Below are positions 52,463 to 61,254 of a DNA stretch of 64,000 bases, in pieces. The translations under genes were made by a program, and so were the position numbers. Origin of the DNA: Streptomyces minutiscleroticus (GTDB lineage: Bacteria; Actinomycetota; Actinomycetes; Streptomycetales; Streptomycetaceae); NCBI RefSeq assembly GCF_014650875.1, contig NZ_BMVU01000003.1:248001-312000 (forward strand), written 5' to 3'. Numbering within the stretch: the stretch's first letter is position 1; each line of letters opens with the position of its first letter. The notes beneath the pieces are model-generated. The model searched no databases, was not told where the DNA came from, and saw nothing but the letters and a program-made list of their open reading frames with translations.

Positions 52463-53413
52463 TCAGAACGTGAGGACCAGCCGGCCGCGTGTGCCGCCCG
52501 CCTCGAGGCGCCGGTGCGCCTCGGCGGCCCGCTCGGCCGGGAACACGTCGGCCACGCGCAGCGTCAGCCCGCCCCTCTCGACCTGCTCGCGCAGCCGGTC
52601 GAGCGCCGTCCGGTTCTCGGCGTAGTCCCGGACCATCACCGGATGCCAGGTGACGCCGCGCCCGCCGCCGTCCTCCGGCCCGGCGTACCCGCGGACGGTG
52701 GCGATCCGCCCGCCGTCCGCGAGGGCGGGCAGCACCAGGTCGCCCTGCACGCTGCCGTCGGCCAGACCCGCGACGCCCTCCGGTACCGCCCGGCGGATCC
52801 GGTCGGCCACGTCGTCACCGCGCCGCACCACGATGTCGGCTCCCAGCGAGCGCACCAGTTCCTCGTCGGCCTCCGAGGCGTCGGCGACCACCCGCAGCCC
52901 GTCGGCCCTCGCGAGCTGCACGACGTATCCGCCGAACGCGCCGGCCGCGCCGGTGACGGCGAGCGCGGCACCCGCGGGCAGGGCCAGGGTGTCCAGGGCC
53001 AGCCGTGCGGTGAGCCCGTTCATCGGCAGGGTGGCCGCCTCGACGTGTTCGGTCCCCGCCGGTGCGGGGGCGACCGAGCCGGCCGGCAGGACGATCCGCG
53101 AGGAGTACCCGCCGTGCGAGCCGTACGGGACGACGATGCCCATCACCCGGTCCCCGACGGAGAGACCGGAGCCTGCGGTGCCGTCGCCGAGGGCCGCCAC
53201 GGTGCCGGCGACGTCCATGCCGGGCACGTGGGGCAGGGGGGCACCGCGCATGGCCTCGGCCCGTGCTCCGGCGCGGATGTATGTGTCGGTGGGGTTCACG
53301 GCCGCGGCGGCGACGTCCACGAGCACCTGGCCGGGTCCGGGGACCGGGTCGGGCAGCTCGAAGACGCCGAGGGCCTCGGGCCCTCCGAACTCCTTCACTC
53401 CTACAACACGCAT
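52463..53413 (-). CDS. zinc-independent quinone oxidoreductase-like (MDR) enzyme
   Basis: 316-residue medium-chain reductase of the quinone oxidoreductase group. GroES-like N-terminus (VKEFGGPEALGVFELPDPVP, HVPGMDVAGTVAALGDG), nucleotide-binding VTGAAGAFGGYVVQLARADG and the C-terminal RLEAGGTRGRLVLTF are typical; the catalytic-zinc Cys is absent. NADPH-dependent reduction of quinones or enones is expected. It starts ATG 53413; no operon partner is evident. Confidence 0.9.
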   Translation of the reverse strand: MRVVGVKEFGGPEALGVFELPDPVPGPGQVLVDVAAAAVNPTDTYIRAGARAEAMRGAPLPHVPGMDVAGTVAALGDGTAGSGLSVGDRVMGIVVPYGSHGGYSSRIVLPAGSVAPAPAGTEHVEAATLPMNGLTARLALDTLALPAGAALAVTGAAGAFGGYVVQLARADGLRVVADASEADEELVRSLGADIVVRRGDDVADRIRRAVPEGVAGLADGSVQGDLVLPALADGGRIATVRGYAGPEDGGGRGVTWHPVMVRDYAENRTALDRLREQVERGGLTLRVADVFPAERAAEAHRRLEAGGTRGRLVLTF

Positions 53414-53592
53414 ACGTCCCACAACGGCGTGCCGCATCGTCGTGTTCCGTGCCGAACGGGCGAATCCGTCATGGGGCCCGCCGAGGGGGGGGTACGACCG
53501 GAGCCGAACCGCCCGGCCGCCCGCCGACGCCCGCGGAGCCCGGAGCGGGACGACGGGCCCCGGCGCCGGCCGTGGCGGGGCGGCTCTCCGGG

Positions 53593-54414
53593 TCAGGGCC
53601 GTCCGCCGCGCTCCAGCGGGATCCGCTCGCCCGCCTCGACCGCGATCGGCAGCCGGTTCCCGGCGGGCGGCAGCGGGCAGGTCGCCAGGTCGGTGTAGGC
53701 GCAGGGCAGGTTCCCTGCGCGGTTGAAGTCGAGGACGACCCGGCCGTCGGAGTCGGGCGCGGCGATCCGGAGGGAGCGGTTCGCGGCGTACGTCGTCACG
53801 CCCGAGGTCTCGTCGGTGAACAGCACCATGAGGCTGCCGGGGGAGCCGCCGTCGAACGCGGTGAGGCGGTGCGGCGTGCCCTCCCATGCGAACTCCACCT
53901 GGCCGGGGGAGTCGTAGACGTGCTCCAGGCCCTCGACGGCGGCGCCCACCGTGAGGGGGCGGGGTTCCCGGAAGGGCAGGAAACGGCCGGTGACGCGCCA
54001 GCGCGGGTCCGGGGCGTAGGCGGGCGTGTACGTGAACGAGGTGCGCAGGGGGTTGTCGGGGTGGCGGGGCCGCAGGATGTCGTGGCCGCCGCGCCTGGCG
54101 ACCTCGATCACGGCGTCGCCGTGGCCGACGTACAGGCTGTCCCGCTCGGCGATCGCACCGAAGCCGTACCGTCCGCGCACCGCCGTGCCGTCGACGGTCA
54201 GCTCCTCGCCCTCGGCCAGGTCGACCACGACCCCGCCGGCGGTGGCCGACCAGGCGCCGGGGGCGTCCTCGAAACGGGTCGGTTCCGGGCTCAGCCAGTG
54301 CAGTCCCGTGATGGCGAGGAAGCCGTGCGGCCCTGCCAGCGCCTCCTCCTTCGCCCGGTGCCACTCCTCCCACTCCCTGACGAAGCTCACCCGGTCGACG
54401 TCCTGGACGGTCAT
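53593..54414 (-). CDS. DUF1684 protein
   Basis: 273 residues matching the DUF1684 pattern: FVREWEEWHRAKEEALAGPH, GLHWLSPEPTRF near the N-terminus, and VVLDFNRAGNLPCAYTDLAT, CPLPPAGNRLPI near the end. The fold is thought to be all-beta; the function is unknown. ATG with GAGGGAGCG upstream. It faces away from the SRPBCC gene and has 180 bp to the MDR gene. Confidence 0.88.
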   Translation of the reverse strand: MTVQDVDRVSFVREWEEWHRAKEEALAGPHGFLAITGLHWLSPEPTRFEDAPGAWSATAGGVVVDLAEGEELTVDGTAVRGRYGFGAIAERDSLYVGHGDAVIEVARRGGHDILRPRHPDNPLRTSFTYTPAYAPDPRWRVTGRFLPFREPRPLTVGAAVEGLEHVYDSPGQVEFAWEGTPHRLTAFDGGSPGSLMVLFTDETSGVTTYAANRSLRIAAPDSDGRVVLDFNRAGNLPCAYTDLATCPLPPAGNRLPIAVEAGERIPLERGGRP

Positions 54415-54700
54415 GTCCGCTCCCTCGTGTGAGGCCGATGGCCGAAGTGCCCGCTCCCTCCAACGGCCGCGGCCCCGTGCGCCATTCCGCGCGCCGGCCG
54501 CGACCGGCGTCCCTCATGCGGCCGGGCTCGCCCGCGGCGCGCCCGAAGACCTCGGAACGGCCGGGACGGCCGCGTCCAGCAGCCGGGCGCGCCGGTCCCC
54601 GACCGTACCGCCGGCGGCCCCGCCCTTCACGGACGAGCCGCCCGTGTCCACCACGTCGCGGCCGTACCAATGGATGCGACTCGCCGGTACCGTGCGATGC

Positions 54701-55165
54701 ATGAAACCTGTCACCGTGTCGGTCGACGTGCGGCAGACGCCTGAGCAGGTCTACGACTTCCTCGACGTCATGGCTCATCACGAGCGGTTCACCGATCACT
54801 ACCTGACCGGCTGGCGCTGCAGCGGCCCCGGCCGCGGCGTCGGATCGTCCGCCACGGTCACCGCCACGCTGGGCGGCACCAGGACCCGCGTCACCGTCGA
54901 GGTCGTCGAGGCCGAAGCGCCGCGACGCATCGTCGAACGCAACGTCAGCGCGGGCGGCCGGCGCCTGGCCCGCGGCGTCTACACCATCGAGCCGTCGCCG
55001 GCCGGCGGAAGCCGCGTCTGGTTCACCTACGCCTGGGAGCGCGCCCCTCTCGCCGACCGTCTGCTGGCACCCGTGGTCCGGGCCACGATGCGGCGCGCCA
55101 ACCGCACGGTCATGCGACGCCTGGCCACCGAACTGGCCCGCCACGAAACCGCCGCGGACCCCTGA
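54701..55165 (+). CDS. SRPBCC (START/polyketide-cyclase-like) family protein
   Basis: 154 residues with the helix-grip fold pattern: VSVDVRQTPEQVYDFLDVMA at the start, GTRTRVTVEVVEAEAPRRIV, and a long C-terminal helix APVVRATMRRANRTVMRRLA. Such proteins bind hydrophobic ligands in a cavity. TACCGT lies seven bases before the ATG, consistent with a near-leaderless message. No ligand is suggested by context. Confidence 0.85.
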   Translation: MKPVTVSVDVRQTPEQVYDFLDVMAHHERFTDHYLTGWRCSGPGRGVGSSATVTATLGGTRTRVTVEVVEAEAPRRIVERNVSAGGRRLARGVYTIEPSPAGGSRVWFTYAWERAPLADRLLAPVVRATMRRANRTVMRRLATELARHETAADP

Positions 55166-55313
55166 GCGCGATGAGACGTCCCGTCAGGTCGTCGGACGCG
55201 GCCCGGCCTGCGGGGGACGCTGACCTGTACCTTCCACCCGCCGCGGTCTCCGGGCCCCGAGCGGGAGAGCGGGGGCGCCTCCTGGGCAGGGCGCCGAGAC
55301 CTGTCCGGGAGGT

Positions 55314-55359
55314 ACCTCCTGACACCGGTCGTCGCGGCACCTCCTGACGCCGGTCGTCG
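55314..55359. repeat. two 21-bp direct repeats
   Basis: ACCTCCTGAC-A/G-CCGGTCGTCG at 55314-55334 and 55339-55359 (25-bp period, one difference). The surrounding 316-bp gap 55166-55481 otherwise shows nothing. Confidence 0.6.
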
Positions 55360-55481
55360 TCGCCCGGGACGCGCCGGGCCCGCGCAGGCGAGCAGTCGCG
55401 CCGTGCGAGCGGCGGGTCGGTGCGGCGGCCGTCCTGCGGTCCCGCGGTTCCGGCCCGCGGCGTGTCGCCCGGCGGGGTGTC

Positions 55482-56147
55482 TCACCGCGCATCGCCGTGC
55501 GCCGGACCGGGGTCGAGGCGGAACTCGACGTCGACGACGCCCTCGACCGCACGCACCAGCCGGGCCACCACCGGGACCAGGGACCTGTCCCTGAGCCGTC
55601 CGGAGAGAGTGACGACGCCCTCCGCGACCTCCACCCGGATCGGATCGGCCGAGGCGGGGCGCAGGTGGCCGACGATCTCACGGCGGATCTCCCCGGCGAT
55701 GTCCTCGTCCTTCCGCAGGAACACCTTGAGCAGGTCCCCGCGGCTGACGACGCCGTCCAGCATTCCCTCGCGGTCGACGACGGGCAGCCGCCTCACCCGG
55801 TGCTGGGCCATGATGCGGGCGGCCCGGGCGAGGGTGGCGTCGGCGTGCACGGTGACCGCCGGAGCGGTCATCAGGTCCTGGGCGGTCAGCCCGCCGGCCT
55901 TGGCCAGGTCGGGCAGCCGGGTCCGCTGGACGAAGCTGTCGGGGTCGCTGTCCCGGAACTCCTCCTTGGGCAGCAGGTCGGCCTCCGAGACGACGCCGAC
56001 GACCCGGCCCTCGCCCTCCAGCACGGGAAGGGCGCTGACCCTCCACTGGCCCATGAGCCTGACGATGTCCTTGAACGGCGCGTCGCGGCCGACGGCGACG
56101 ACGGTGTGCGTCATCACGTCGCTCACGAGGCGCGGACTGTCGTGCAT
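55482..56147 (-). CDS. CBS-pair protein with C-terminal BON domain (dormancy type)
   Basis: 221 residues. Two CBS motifs (VMTHTVVAVGRDAPFKDIVR with VVGVVSEADLL; DLMTAPAVTVHADATLARAA with GVVSRGDLLKVF) form one Bateman module that binds adenosyl ligands; a BON domain follows (EVAEGVVTLSGRLRDRS, about residues 172-215). Related to Mycobacterium Rv2626c (Hrp1), a DosR-regulon protein, but with the extra BON part common in Streptomyces. Left edge of the stress island. Confidence 0.9.
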   Translation of the reverse strand: MHDSPRLVSDVMTHTVVAVGRDAPFKDIVRLMGQWRVSALPVLEGEGRVVGVVSEADLLPKEEFRDSDPDSFVQRTRLPDLAKAGGLTAQDLMTAPAVTVHADATLARAARIMAQHRVRRLPVVDREGMLDGVVSRGDLLKVFLRKDEDIAGEIRREIVGHLRPASADPIRVEVAEGVVTLSGRLRDRSLVPVVARLVRAVEGVVDVEFRLDPGPAHGDAR

Positions 56148-56348
56148 GGTCCTCTCCTCACAGCCGTGCCGTCCCACCGTCGGACGCGGCCGACGGCGGG
56201 GCCGGCGTTCCCCCACAGCCCCGGCAGCCGCCCCGGGGGCGCCGTCACAGGTCTCGCGGGCGGTGCCCCACGGCAGCCGTCTTCCTGCCCCTTTCCGCCC
56301 TTTCCGTATGGCGGTCGCATCGTCGGCCGTCCCGGCGCCCGGCGGCAT

Positions 56349-56362
56349 GGGCCGAACGTCCC
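56349..56362. promoter_or_regulatory. island palindrome 1
   Basis: GGGCCGAACGTCCC, an 11-of-12 arm match to GGGCCG-N2-CGGCCC, in the 525-bp divergent region between the CBS-BON and UspA genes. Nothing else was found in that gap. Confidence 0.35.
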
Positions 56363-56672
56363 CGCCGCGGGGACGAAGCGCCCCTCGCGGCGGCGGGACC
56401 AGACCCGGGCGGGGAGCCCTTGGGGCCGCACGGAGGAAGACGCGGTACGGAAAGGGCTCGCCGGGGCCGCCGCTGCGCGGCGGGACGCTCCCGGGCAGGG
56501 GCCGACCGGTCTCGACGGTGACCGGGCGGCCCCTCCTCGCGCGCCAGGCGCGGTACGACGCTGGTGTCGACAACCGGACGGACCACAGGTCCGCCGGACC
56601 GCCGGACCACAGGCAGGGTCGTCGTGGCCGGGGGTCCGGGGCCGCGAAGCGCAGTGCGGAGGGGTGAGGGGG

Positions 56673-57569
56673 ATGCTGAAGCCGGTCGTGGTGGGCCTGG
56701 ACGGCTCACCGGAGAGTGTCGCCGCGGCCGACTGGGCGGCCAGGGAGGCCCTGCGCCGCGGGCTGCCGCTGCGTCTGGTGCACGCCTGGGAGGGCCTGCC
56801 CGCCGACGACGCCGGTGCGGACCTGCCCGAGCTGCGGGCCCCGCAATACCACGCGCGCCGGGTGCTGCGCACGGCGGTCGAGCGGCTCAGCGCACGGTAT
56901 CCGCAGCTGTACGTGGCCGCCGAGCAGGTGCGCCTGCGGCCCGGCCCCGCGCTGCTCGCCGAGGCGCGCACCGCCGAACTGCTGGTCATCGGAGGCCAGG
57001 GGCTCGGCAGCGTCGGCGGACTCATGACGGGATCGGTGGCCCTCGCCACCGCCGCCCACGCGGAGCGGCCCGTGGTGCTGGTGCGGGCGGGGGAGGACGC
57101 GACGCACGAGCACCTGCCGGACGCTTCCGGGAAGGCCTCCACGCACACGCCCTGCCGCGACGTCGCGGTCGCGGTCGACACCGGCACGGCCTGCGACGGC
57201 CTCCTGGACTTCGCGTTCCACGCCGCCGAGCTGCGCAGGGCGCCGCTGCGCGTCGTGCACGCCTGGCACGTGCCGCTCTCGCGCGGCCTGCCGGACGCCG
57301 CGGGGCGTGCCTGGATCAAGGAGGAGGCGGAGAACGGGCTCACGGCGCTGCTCGAACCGTGGCGTGCGAAGTTCCCCTCCGTGTACGTCCGCGAGACCCT
57401 CCACGAGGGACGCGCCGCGCACGTGCTCGTGCGCGCCGCGGACGGAGCGGGCCTGGTGGTGGTGGGGCGCCGGCGGCGTCGCGCGGCGGTCGGCTCGCAC
57501 ACCGGGCCGGTGGCCCACGCACTGCTCCACCACGTACGCCGGCCGGTCGCACTGGTTCCGCACGACTGA
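56673..57569 (+). CDS. tandem universal stress protein (UspA-type)
   Basis: 298 residues in two Usp domains (about 1-145 and 155-298). Domain 1 has VVVGLDGSPESVAAADWAAR and GGQGLGSVGGLMTGSVALA, the G-2x-G-9x-G-S/T ATP-binding pattern; domain 2 has VAVDTG and VVGRRRRRAAVGSHTGPVAH. Tandem ATP-binding Usps such as Mycobacterium Rv2623 belong to the dormancy response. The GTGAGG/GGAGG-rich leader gives a plausible ribosome-binding site. Confidence 0.92.
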   Translation: MLKPVVVGLDGSPESVAAADWAAREALRRGLPLRLVHAWEGLPADDAGADLPELRAPQYHARRVLRTAVERLSARYPQLYVAAEQVRLRPGPALLAEARTAELLVIGGQGLGSVGGLMTGSVALATAAHAERPVVLVRAGEDATHEHLPDASGKASTHTPCRDVAVAVDTGTACDGLLDFAFHAAELRRAPLRVVHAWHVPLSRGLPDAAGRAWIKEEAENGLTALLEPWRAKFPSVYVRETLHEGRAAHVLVRAADGAGLVVVGRRRRRAAVGSHTGPVAHALLHHVRRPVALVPHD

Positions 57570-57616
57570 GGGCGCGCAGCCGCGTCCGCCGCCGGAAACC
57601 GAGGAAGTGATCCGCA

Positions 57617-57928
57617 GTGATGTACTGGAACCCGCACGGCATGAGCGGCTGGGGCTGGTTCGCCATGTCGTTGAGCACGGTCGTCTTCTGGGCCCTCCTG
57701 ATCGCCGTCGGCGTGCTGCTCTTCCGCTCCCTGGACCGCGGCCGCCCCGGGGCGCACGGCGAGAGCCCGCACAGCGCCCCTGCACAGGCGCTCGACCGCA
57801 CCCCTGAGCAGGTGCTCGCCGGGCGCTTCGCCCGAGGGGAGATCGACGAGGAGGAGTACCGGCGCCGGCTGTCCGTCCTGCGGTCGGACGGCCCGGACCG
57901 GACGAGCCCTTCCTCCTCTTCGGTCTGA
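57617..57928 (+). CDS. small membrane protein with SHOCT domain
   Basis: 103 residues: one membrane span (MSLSTVVFWALLIAVGVLLF, about 17-36) and a C-terminal SHOCT motif (EQVLAGRFARGEIDEEEYRR, about 64-83). SHOCT domains are short oligomerisation or nucleic-acid-linked helices. The GTG at 57617 and the ATG at 57620 are both possible after GAGGAAG. Located 47 bp after the UspA gene and probably co-transcribed. Confidence 0.82.
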   Translation: MMYWNPHGMSGWGWFAMSLSTVVFWALLIAVGVLLFRSLDRGRPGAHGESPHSAPAQALDRTPEQVLAGRFARGEIDEEEYRRRLSVLRSDGPDRTSPSSSSV

Positions 57929-58022
57929 CCCCGCTTCGGCCGGCAGGGACGGAACGCGCGCGTCGCGGGACGCCCGCCTCCACCCGCGGGCACGCGGGCC
58001 CCGCCCGCCGGGGTGACGGCCC

Positions 58023-58340
58023 TCAGCCGGTGGTCCGCCGCCGGGTGGGGCCGACCCGCGCCCACTCCCGGTCCCACTCCGCCAGCCGGTACCGGTCCAG
58101 GCGCCCGCGCACCGGGTGCCCGCAGACCAGCACGCCGCCGGCGGCCCCCGTTCCGGCCAGCGTGCCGGACAGCGAGGTCCCCCGCCGCGCCTGCGTCCCG
58201 GTGGGGGGCCGGGACACCAGCCTGTTCGCGCGGTCCGACCACACGGTGACCGGGGTGCCCGTCCTCGTACCGGGCTCGGCCTTCGCCAGGCCGGTGTGCG
58301 AGGAACCGTCGGGGGCGGTCCGGCCGCCCGAGGGGCGCGT
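58023..58340 (-). pseudogene. Rv1733c-type membrane protein, C-terminal remnant
   Basis: The last ~105 residues match the end of Rv1733c-like proteins: TAPDGSSHTGLAKAEPG, GTPVTVWSDRANRLVS, a weak hydrophobic stretch and VRGRLDRYRLAEWDREWARV. The N-terminal span and most of the periplasmic domain are missing; upstream the sequence becomes a 20-bp minisatellite. A long frame runs on through the repeat, but its product there is repetitive and meaningless. Rv1733c is a DosR-regulon gene, so loss here is in keeping with the island's theme. Confidence 0.65.
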
Positions 58341-58370
58341 GTCCCGCCGGGCGGACCCGGACCGTGGGCC

Positions 58371-58460
58371 GCGGACCACGAACACGGGCCACGGACCACG
58401 AACACGGGCCGCGGACCACGAACACGGGCCGCGGACCACGACCACGGGCCGCGGACACGG
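58371..58460. repeat. 20-bp minisatellite, about 4.5 copies
   Basis: Units at 58371-58390, 58391-58410, 58411-58430 and 58431-58450 (type GCGGACCACGAACACGGGCC with one or two changes), plus a partial copy to 58460. It abuts the truncated Rv1733c-type gene. Confidence 0.9.
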
Positions 58461-58520
58461 ACCGCGGCGGGTCACGCCGTCCGGCTTCGCCGCAGGGACG
58501 GCCCGCGGCGCGCGAAGCGC

Positions 58521-59192
58521 TCACACGGTGATGCGGCGCCCGGTGACGATGCGCGGCTCGACGCGAATCCACAGATCCCGCCGGCCGCCCGCCCACGGCT
58601 TGCTGTGCGCGAGTCCGCGCAGCCTGCGTACGTCGTCGGGGTCGGTCACGGCGTGGGCGCGCCCGTGCACCAGCACGCTCCAGCCCCGGCTGAACGCCGT
58701 GTCGACGCGGTCCACCTCGAAGGCCACCCGGGAGCCGGCCGCCCGCGCCGTCACGGTGCGGGGAGCGGTTCTGAAGACGATGCTCCTGTGGACGACGGTG
58801 TAGTTCACGGGGACGACGACCGGTCCCGAGACGGTGTTCACCGCGAGTCTTCCCACGCCGTGCGTGGCCAGCAGGGTCCAGCACTCCTGGGCGCCCAGCC
58901 GGGTGAACCCGGGGTTCCGGGCGGCCCGCCCCGGTCCGGGCGGCAGTTCGGCGTCGCCTCCGGTCAGCTCGCGCAGGGTGGTCCGCAGCGCGTCGGCCAG
59001 CCTGAGCAGGGTGTGCACGCCGGGCGACGCGGTGGGCTGCTCCTCCAGGTACCGCAGGTAGCCGGGCGCCACGCCCGCCCGGGCGGCCGTCTCCTCGCGG
59101 GACAGGCCGAGTTCCTCGCGCCGCAGGGCGAGCCGTCGCCCCAGGTCGCCCGCGGGACGGCTGTCCGGGGGCGGCGGTGGCGGTGTGGCCAT
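58521..59192 (-). CDS. HTH (XRE) plus pyridoxamine-5'-phosphate-oxidase-like protein
   Basis: 223 residues. Residues ~14-75 are an XRE helix-turn-helix (RRLALRREELGLSREETAAR, VAPGYLRYLEEQ); residues ~95-215 are a split-barrel flavin-binding PPOx-like domain (LATHGVGRLAVNTVSGPVVV, FRTAPRTVTARAAGSRVAFE). A DNA-binding domain fused to a flavin barrel suggests a redox- or F420/FMN-sensing regulator. It faces the repeat downstream and is 92 bp from a CBS-BON gene on the same strand. Confidence 0.88.
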   Translation of the reverse strand: MATPPPPPPDSRPAGDLGRRLALRREELGLSREETAARAGVAPGYLRYLEEQPTASPGVHTLLRLADALRTTLRELTGGDAELPPGPGRAARNPGFTRLGAQECWTLLATHGVGRLAVNTVSGPVVVPVNYTVVHRSIVFRTAPRTVTARAAGSRVAFEVDRVDTAFSRGWSVLVHGRAHAVTDPDDVRRLRGLAHSKPWAGGRRDLWIRVEPRIVTGRRITV

Positions 59193-59284
59193 GACCGCTG
59201 GCCTCCCTTCACGGGCCGGGGAGTGCGGGTGCCGTCCGCCTCCTCCGCCTCCTGTCTCCGTCGCACCGTTCTCCTGCCGTCGTC

Positions 59285-60025
59285 TCACCGCCTGTGCAGC
59301 CGGCCGTCGGCGACACCGTGCAGGGCCTGCTCGTCGGGTTCCAGACGGGAGTCGTCGAAACGGGAGGCGAGCTTGTCGACCACGGCGACCACGCCGTCGA
59401 TCTGCCTGGTCATGGAGACGGCGATCTGTGCCTCGCTCCTGCGCTCCACGGTGCCGTCGAGCGTGACGACGCCCTCCACCACGGAGACGTCGACGGCCCG
59501 CGGCCGCAGCCACAGGGTGCGCACCAGCACCTGCTCGACGACTTCCTCCTGGATGTCGGCGTCGGGCCGCAGGAAGACCTGGAGCAGGTCGTGCCGGGTG
59601 ACGATGCCGACGAGCCGGTCCTCCTCGTCCACCACCGGAAGCCGGTCCACGTGCCGCTGCGTCATGGCCCGCGCGGCTTCGGCGATGGTCGCTTCGGCGC
59701 GCACGGTGACGGCGGGCGAGGTCATCAGCTGTCCGGCCGTGCGCGCGGTGCCCTTGGCGGCCTGCCTCCGGGCCCTGGAGGTCAGTTCGGCGAACCGGGG
59801 GCGGCGCCTCGGACCGCTGAGCCCGAAGGGGCCGGGAACTGTCGTCCGGCGCACCATCAGATCCGTCTCGGAGATGACACCGACGACCTTGTCGTCCTCG
59901 TCCACGACCGGCAGGCCGCTGATCCGTCGGTCGGCGAGCAGGCGTGCGACTTCCTTGAACGGGGTGCCGTGCTCGGCGCGGACGACCTCGGCGGTCATCA
60001 CGGAGCCGACCTTGTCGTGCCTCAT
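59285..60025 (-). CDS. CBS-pair protein with BON domain (second copy)
   Basis: 246 residues: CBS1 (SVMTAEVVRAEHGTPFKEVA, VVGVISETDLMVRR), a basic insert (PRRRPRFAELTSRARRQAAK), CBS2 (QLMTSPAVTVRAEATIAEAA, LVGIVTRHDLLQVF) and BON (DVSVVEGVVTLDGTVERRSE). It is a paralogue of the protein at 55482-56147 with the same order but a longer insert. Start ATG 60025; upstream in-frame codons are less likely. It probably senses adenylates under energy stress. Confidence 0.9.
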   Translation of the reverse strand: MRHDKVGSVMTAEVVRAEHGTPFKEVARLLADRRISGLPVVDEDDKVVGVISETDLMVRRTTVPGPFGLSGPRRRPRFAELTSRARRQAAKGTARTAGQLMTSPAVTVRAEATIAEAARAMTQRHVDRLPVVDEEDRLVGIVTRHDLLQVFLRPDADIQEEVVEQVLVRTLWLRPRAVDVSVVEGVVTLDGTVERRSEAQIAVSMTRQIDGVVAVVDKLASRFDDSRLEPDEQALHGVADGRLHRR

Positions 60026-60073
60026 GGCGGTTCCCTTCTCGGCGCAGTCGGAGGTTGTCCGGGACATCTCCGT

Positions 60074-60150
60074 TCAGAAGTCCCGCCGGCGGCCGTCCGG
60101 CGCCGCGGGGCGGACGCACACGGTGGTACCGCCCGCGAGCAGGGCGCGGA
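60074..60150 (-). pseudogene. GNAT/acyl-CoA-ligase-type N-terminal scrap
   Basis: On the minus strand RSAPVRALLAGGTTVCVRPA recalls the beginning of the bifunctional GNAT / acetate-CoA-ligase proteins common in dormancy islands (LLADGTTVxIRPA). It stops after about 30 codons. The similarity is from memory of the family pattern. Confidence 0.3.
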
Positions 60151-60265
60151 CCGGGGCCGACCGGGCACGGCGTCCGTCATCGCGGGTCTCCTTCCGGCCT
60201 CTTCCGCCCATCGAGCGTCCAGCGGACCGCGGGGGACCCCCATGGGCTGTCCGGGGACGACTTGA

Positions 60266-60279
60266 GGGCCGGACGGCCC
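60266..60279. promoter_or_regulatory. island palindrome 2 (perfect)
   Basis: GGGCCG-GA-CGGCCC in the divergent region between the second CBS-BON gene and the DUF1876 gene. The rest of 60026-60583 holds only the two scraps listed here. Confidence 0.45.
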
Positions 60280-60466
60280 AAGCGGCGTCCGCCACCGCGG
60301 GAGAGGCTGGACCCGCGAGGTGACCCCGGAACCGTCCCGATGACCGGCGGCCGGTGGCTGGTGCCCGGTCGTCACCGGTCCCGCGTCGGTCCGTCACCGG
60401 ACCCGCGCCCCCACCACCATCCTGCGGTACGAGAGCGGGGGCGCATCCGCGAAGGAGGCCCTGCTC

Positions 60467-60514
60467 ATGTCCCGTACCGTCGTCGCCGGCATGGACGGTT
60501 CGCCCGGGACGGAC
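60467..60514 (+). pseudogene. UspA N-terminal scrap
   Basis: MSRTVVAGMDGSPGTD is the opening beta strand and loop of a universal stress protein, behind GAAGGAGG. After 16 codons the similarity ends and the frame runs in phase into the DUF1876 gene. It looks like the stub left by deletion of a Usp gene. Confidence 0.55.
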
Positions 60515-60583
60515 CGGACCCACGGGATCACGTGCCGAAGGCCACCGAACCGCGAGAGTCCGTTCCGTCCCACGGAGGAAACG

Positions 60584-60874
60584 ATGCCGCACACCAAGGA
60601 ATGGAAGGTCCACCTCTACCTCTCCGAGGACGAGGGGACGACGAAGGCGCGCGTGGTGCTGGACACCGGGACCTCGTCGCTCACCGGGCACGGGGCCGCG
60701 CGCTGCAACCCCGCCGACCGGGACGTGCCGGAGATCGGTGACGAACTGGCGGTGGGCCGGGCCCTGCACGACCTCGGCCGGCAGCTCGTGACCATCGCCG
60801 AGCGCGACATCGAGGGCATGGGCGCGTCCGAGACCGGACGGGCCGCCCGCCCGGCGGCCGGATGGCCCGGATGA
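60584..60874 (+). CDS. DUF1876 protein
   Basis: 96 residues with the DUF1876 (dsRBD-like) pattern: KEWKVHLYLSEDEGTTKARV, LTGHGAARCNPADRDVPEIG and LAVGRALHDLGRQLVTIAER. GGAGGAAACG precedes the ATG at 60584. An upstream in-frame ATG at 60467 would add a 39-residue extension made of a Usp stub, which I consider spurious. Members recur in actinobacterial dormancy islands; biochemical role unknown. Confidence 0.88.
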   Translation: MPHTKEWKVHLYLSEDEGTTKARVVLDTGTSSLTGHGAARCNPADRDVPEIGDELAVGRALHDLGRQLVTIAERDIEGMGASETGRAARPAAGWPG

Positions 60875-61103
60875 CCTGCGGCCCGGACCGGACGGACTCC
60901 GGGTTCTCGCACGGTGCTCCGCCCGGTCCTGTCCGGCCCGGCCGGGGTCGGGCCGGCGGTCCGCGCAGTCCGGTGCCGCCGAAGGGAGGACCGGCCGCCG
61001 ACGGGGTGTGGCCGGGTGGCCGGGAAGCGCGAGGTCTGCCCGGTGGCCGACCGGGTTCCGGGACGCCGGCAGGGGCAGTGGCGCCACCGTGTGCCGGACC
61101 GCA

Positions 61104-61138
61104 GGGCCGATGGGGCTCCCGTCAGGGCCGACCGGCTC
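61104..61138. promoter_or_regulatory. island palindromes 3 and 4 (21-bp phased pair)
   Basis: GGGCCGATGGGGCT (61104-61117) and GGGCCGACCGGCTC (61125-61138) start 21 bp apart, two helical turns, about 120-150 bp upstream of the Hsp20 gene. No gene is seen in 60875-61254. Confidence 0.35.
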
Positions 61139-61254
61139 TCGTGCGTGCCACCGCGTACTTGATATGCCGGGACGAAGCGAAACACTCCGTGTCCGGCCCC
61201 ACCGCTCAGCGGGTTGGGGCGTGGATGAGCGCCTTGTCCCATAGGGGAGTTGAC

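Noticed and set aside
58371..58460. CRISPR array
   Set aside because: Units are directly contiguous 20-mers with no unique spacers and no cas gene nearby.
60467..60874. 135-residue DUF1876 protein starting at 60467
   Set aside because: The extra N-terminus is a Usp stub and random sequence; GGAGGAAACG before ATG 60584 gives the normal family start.
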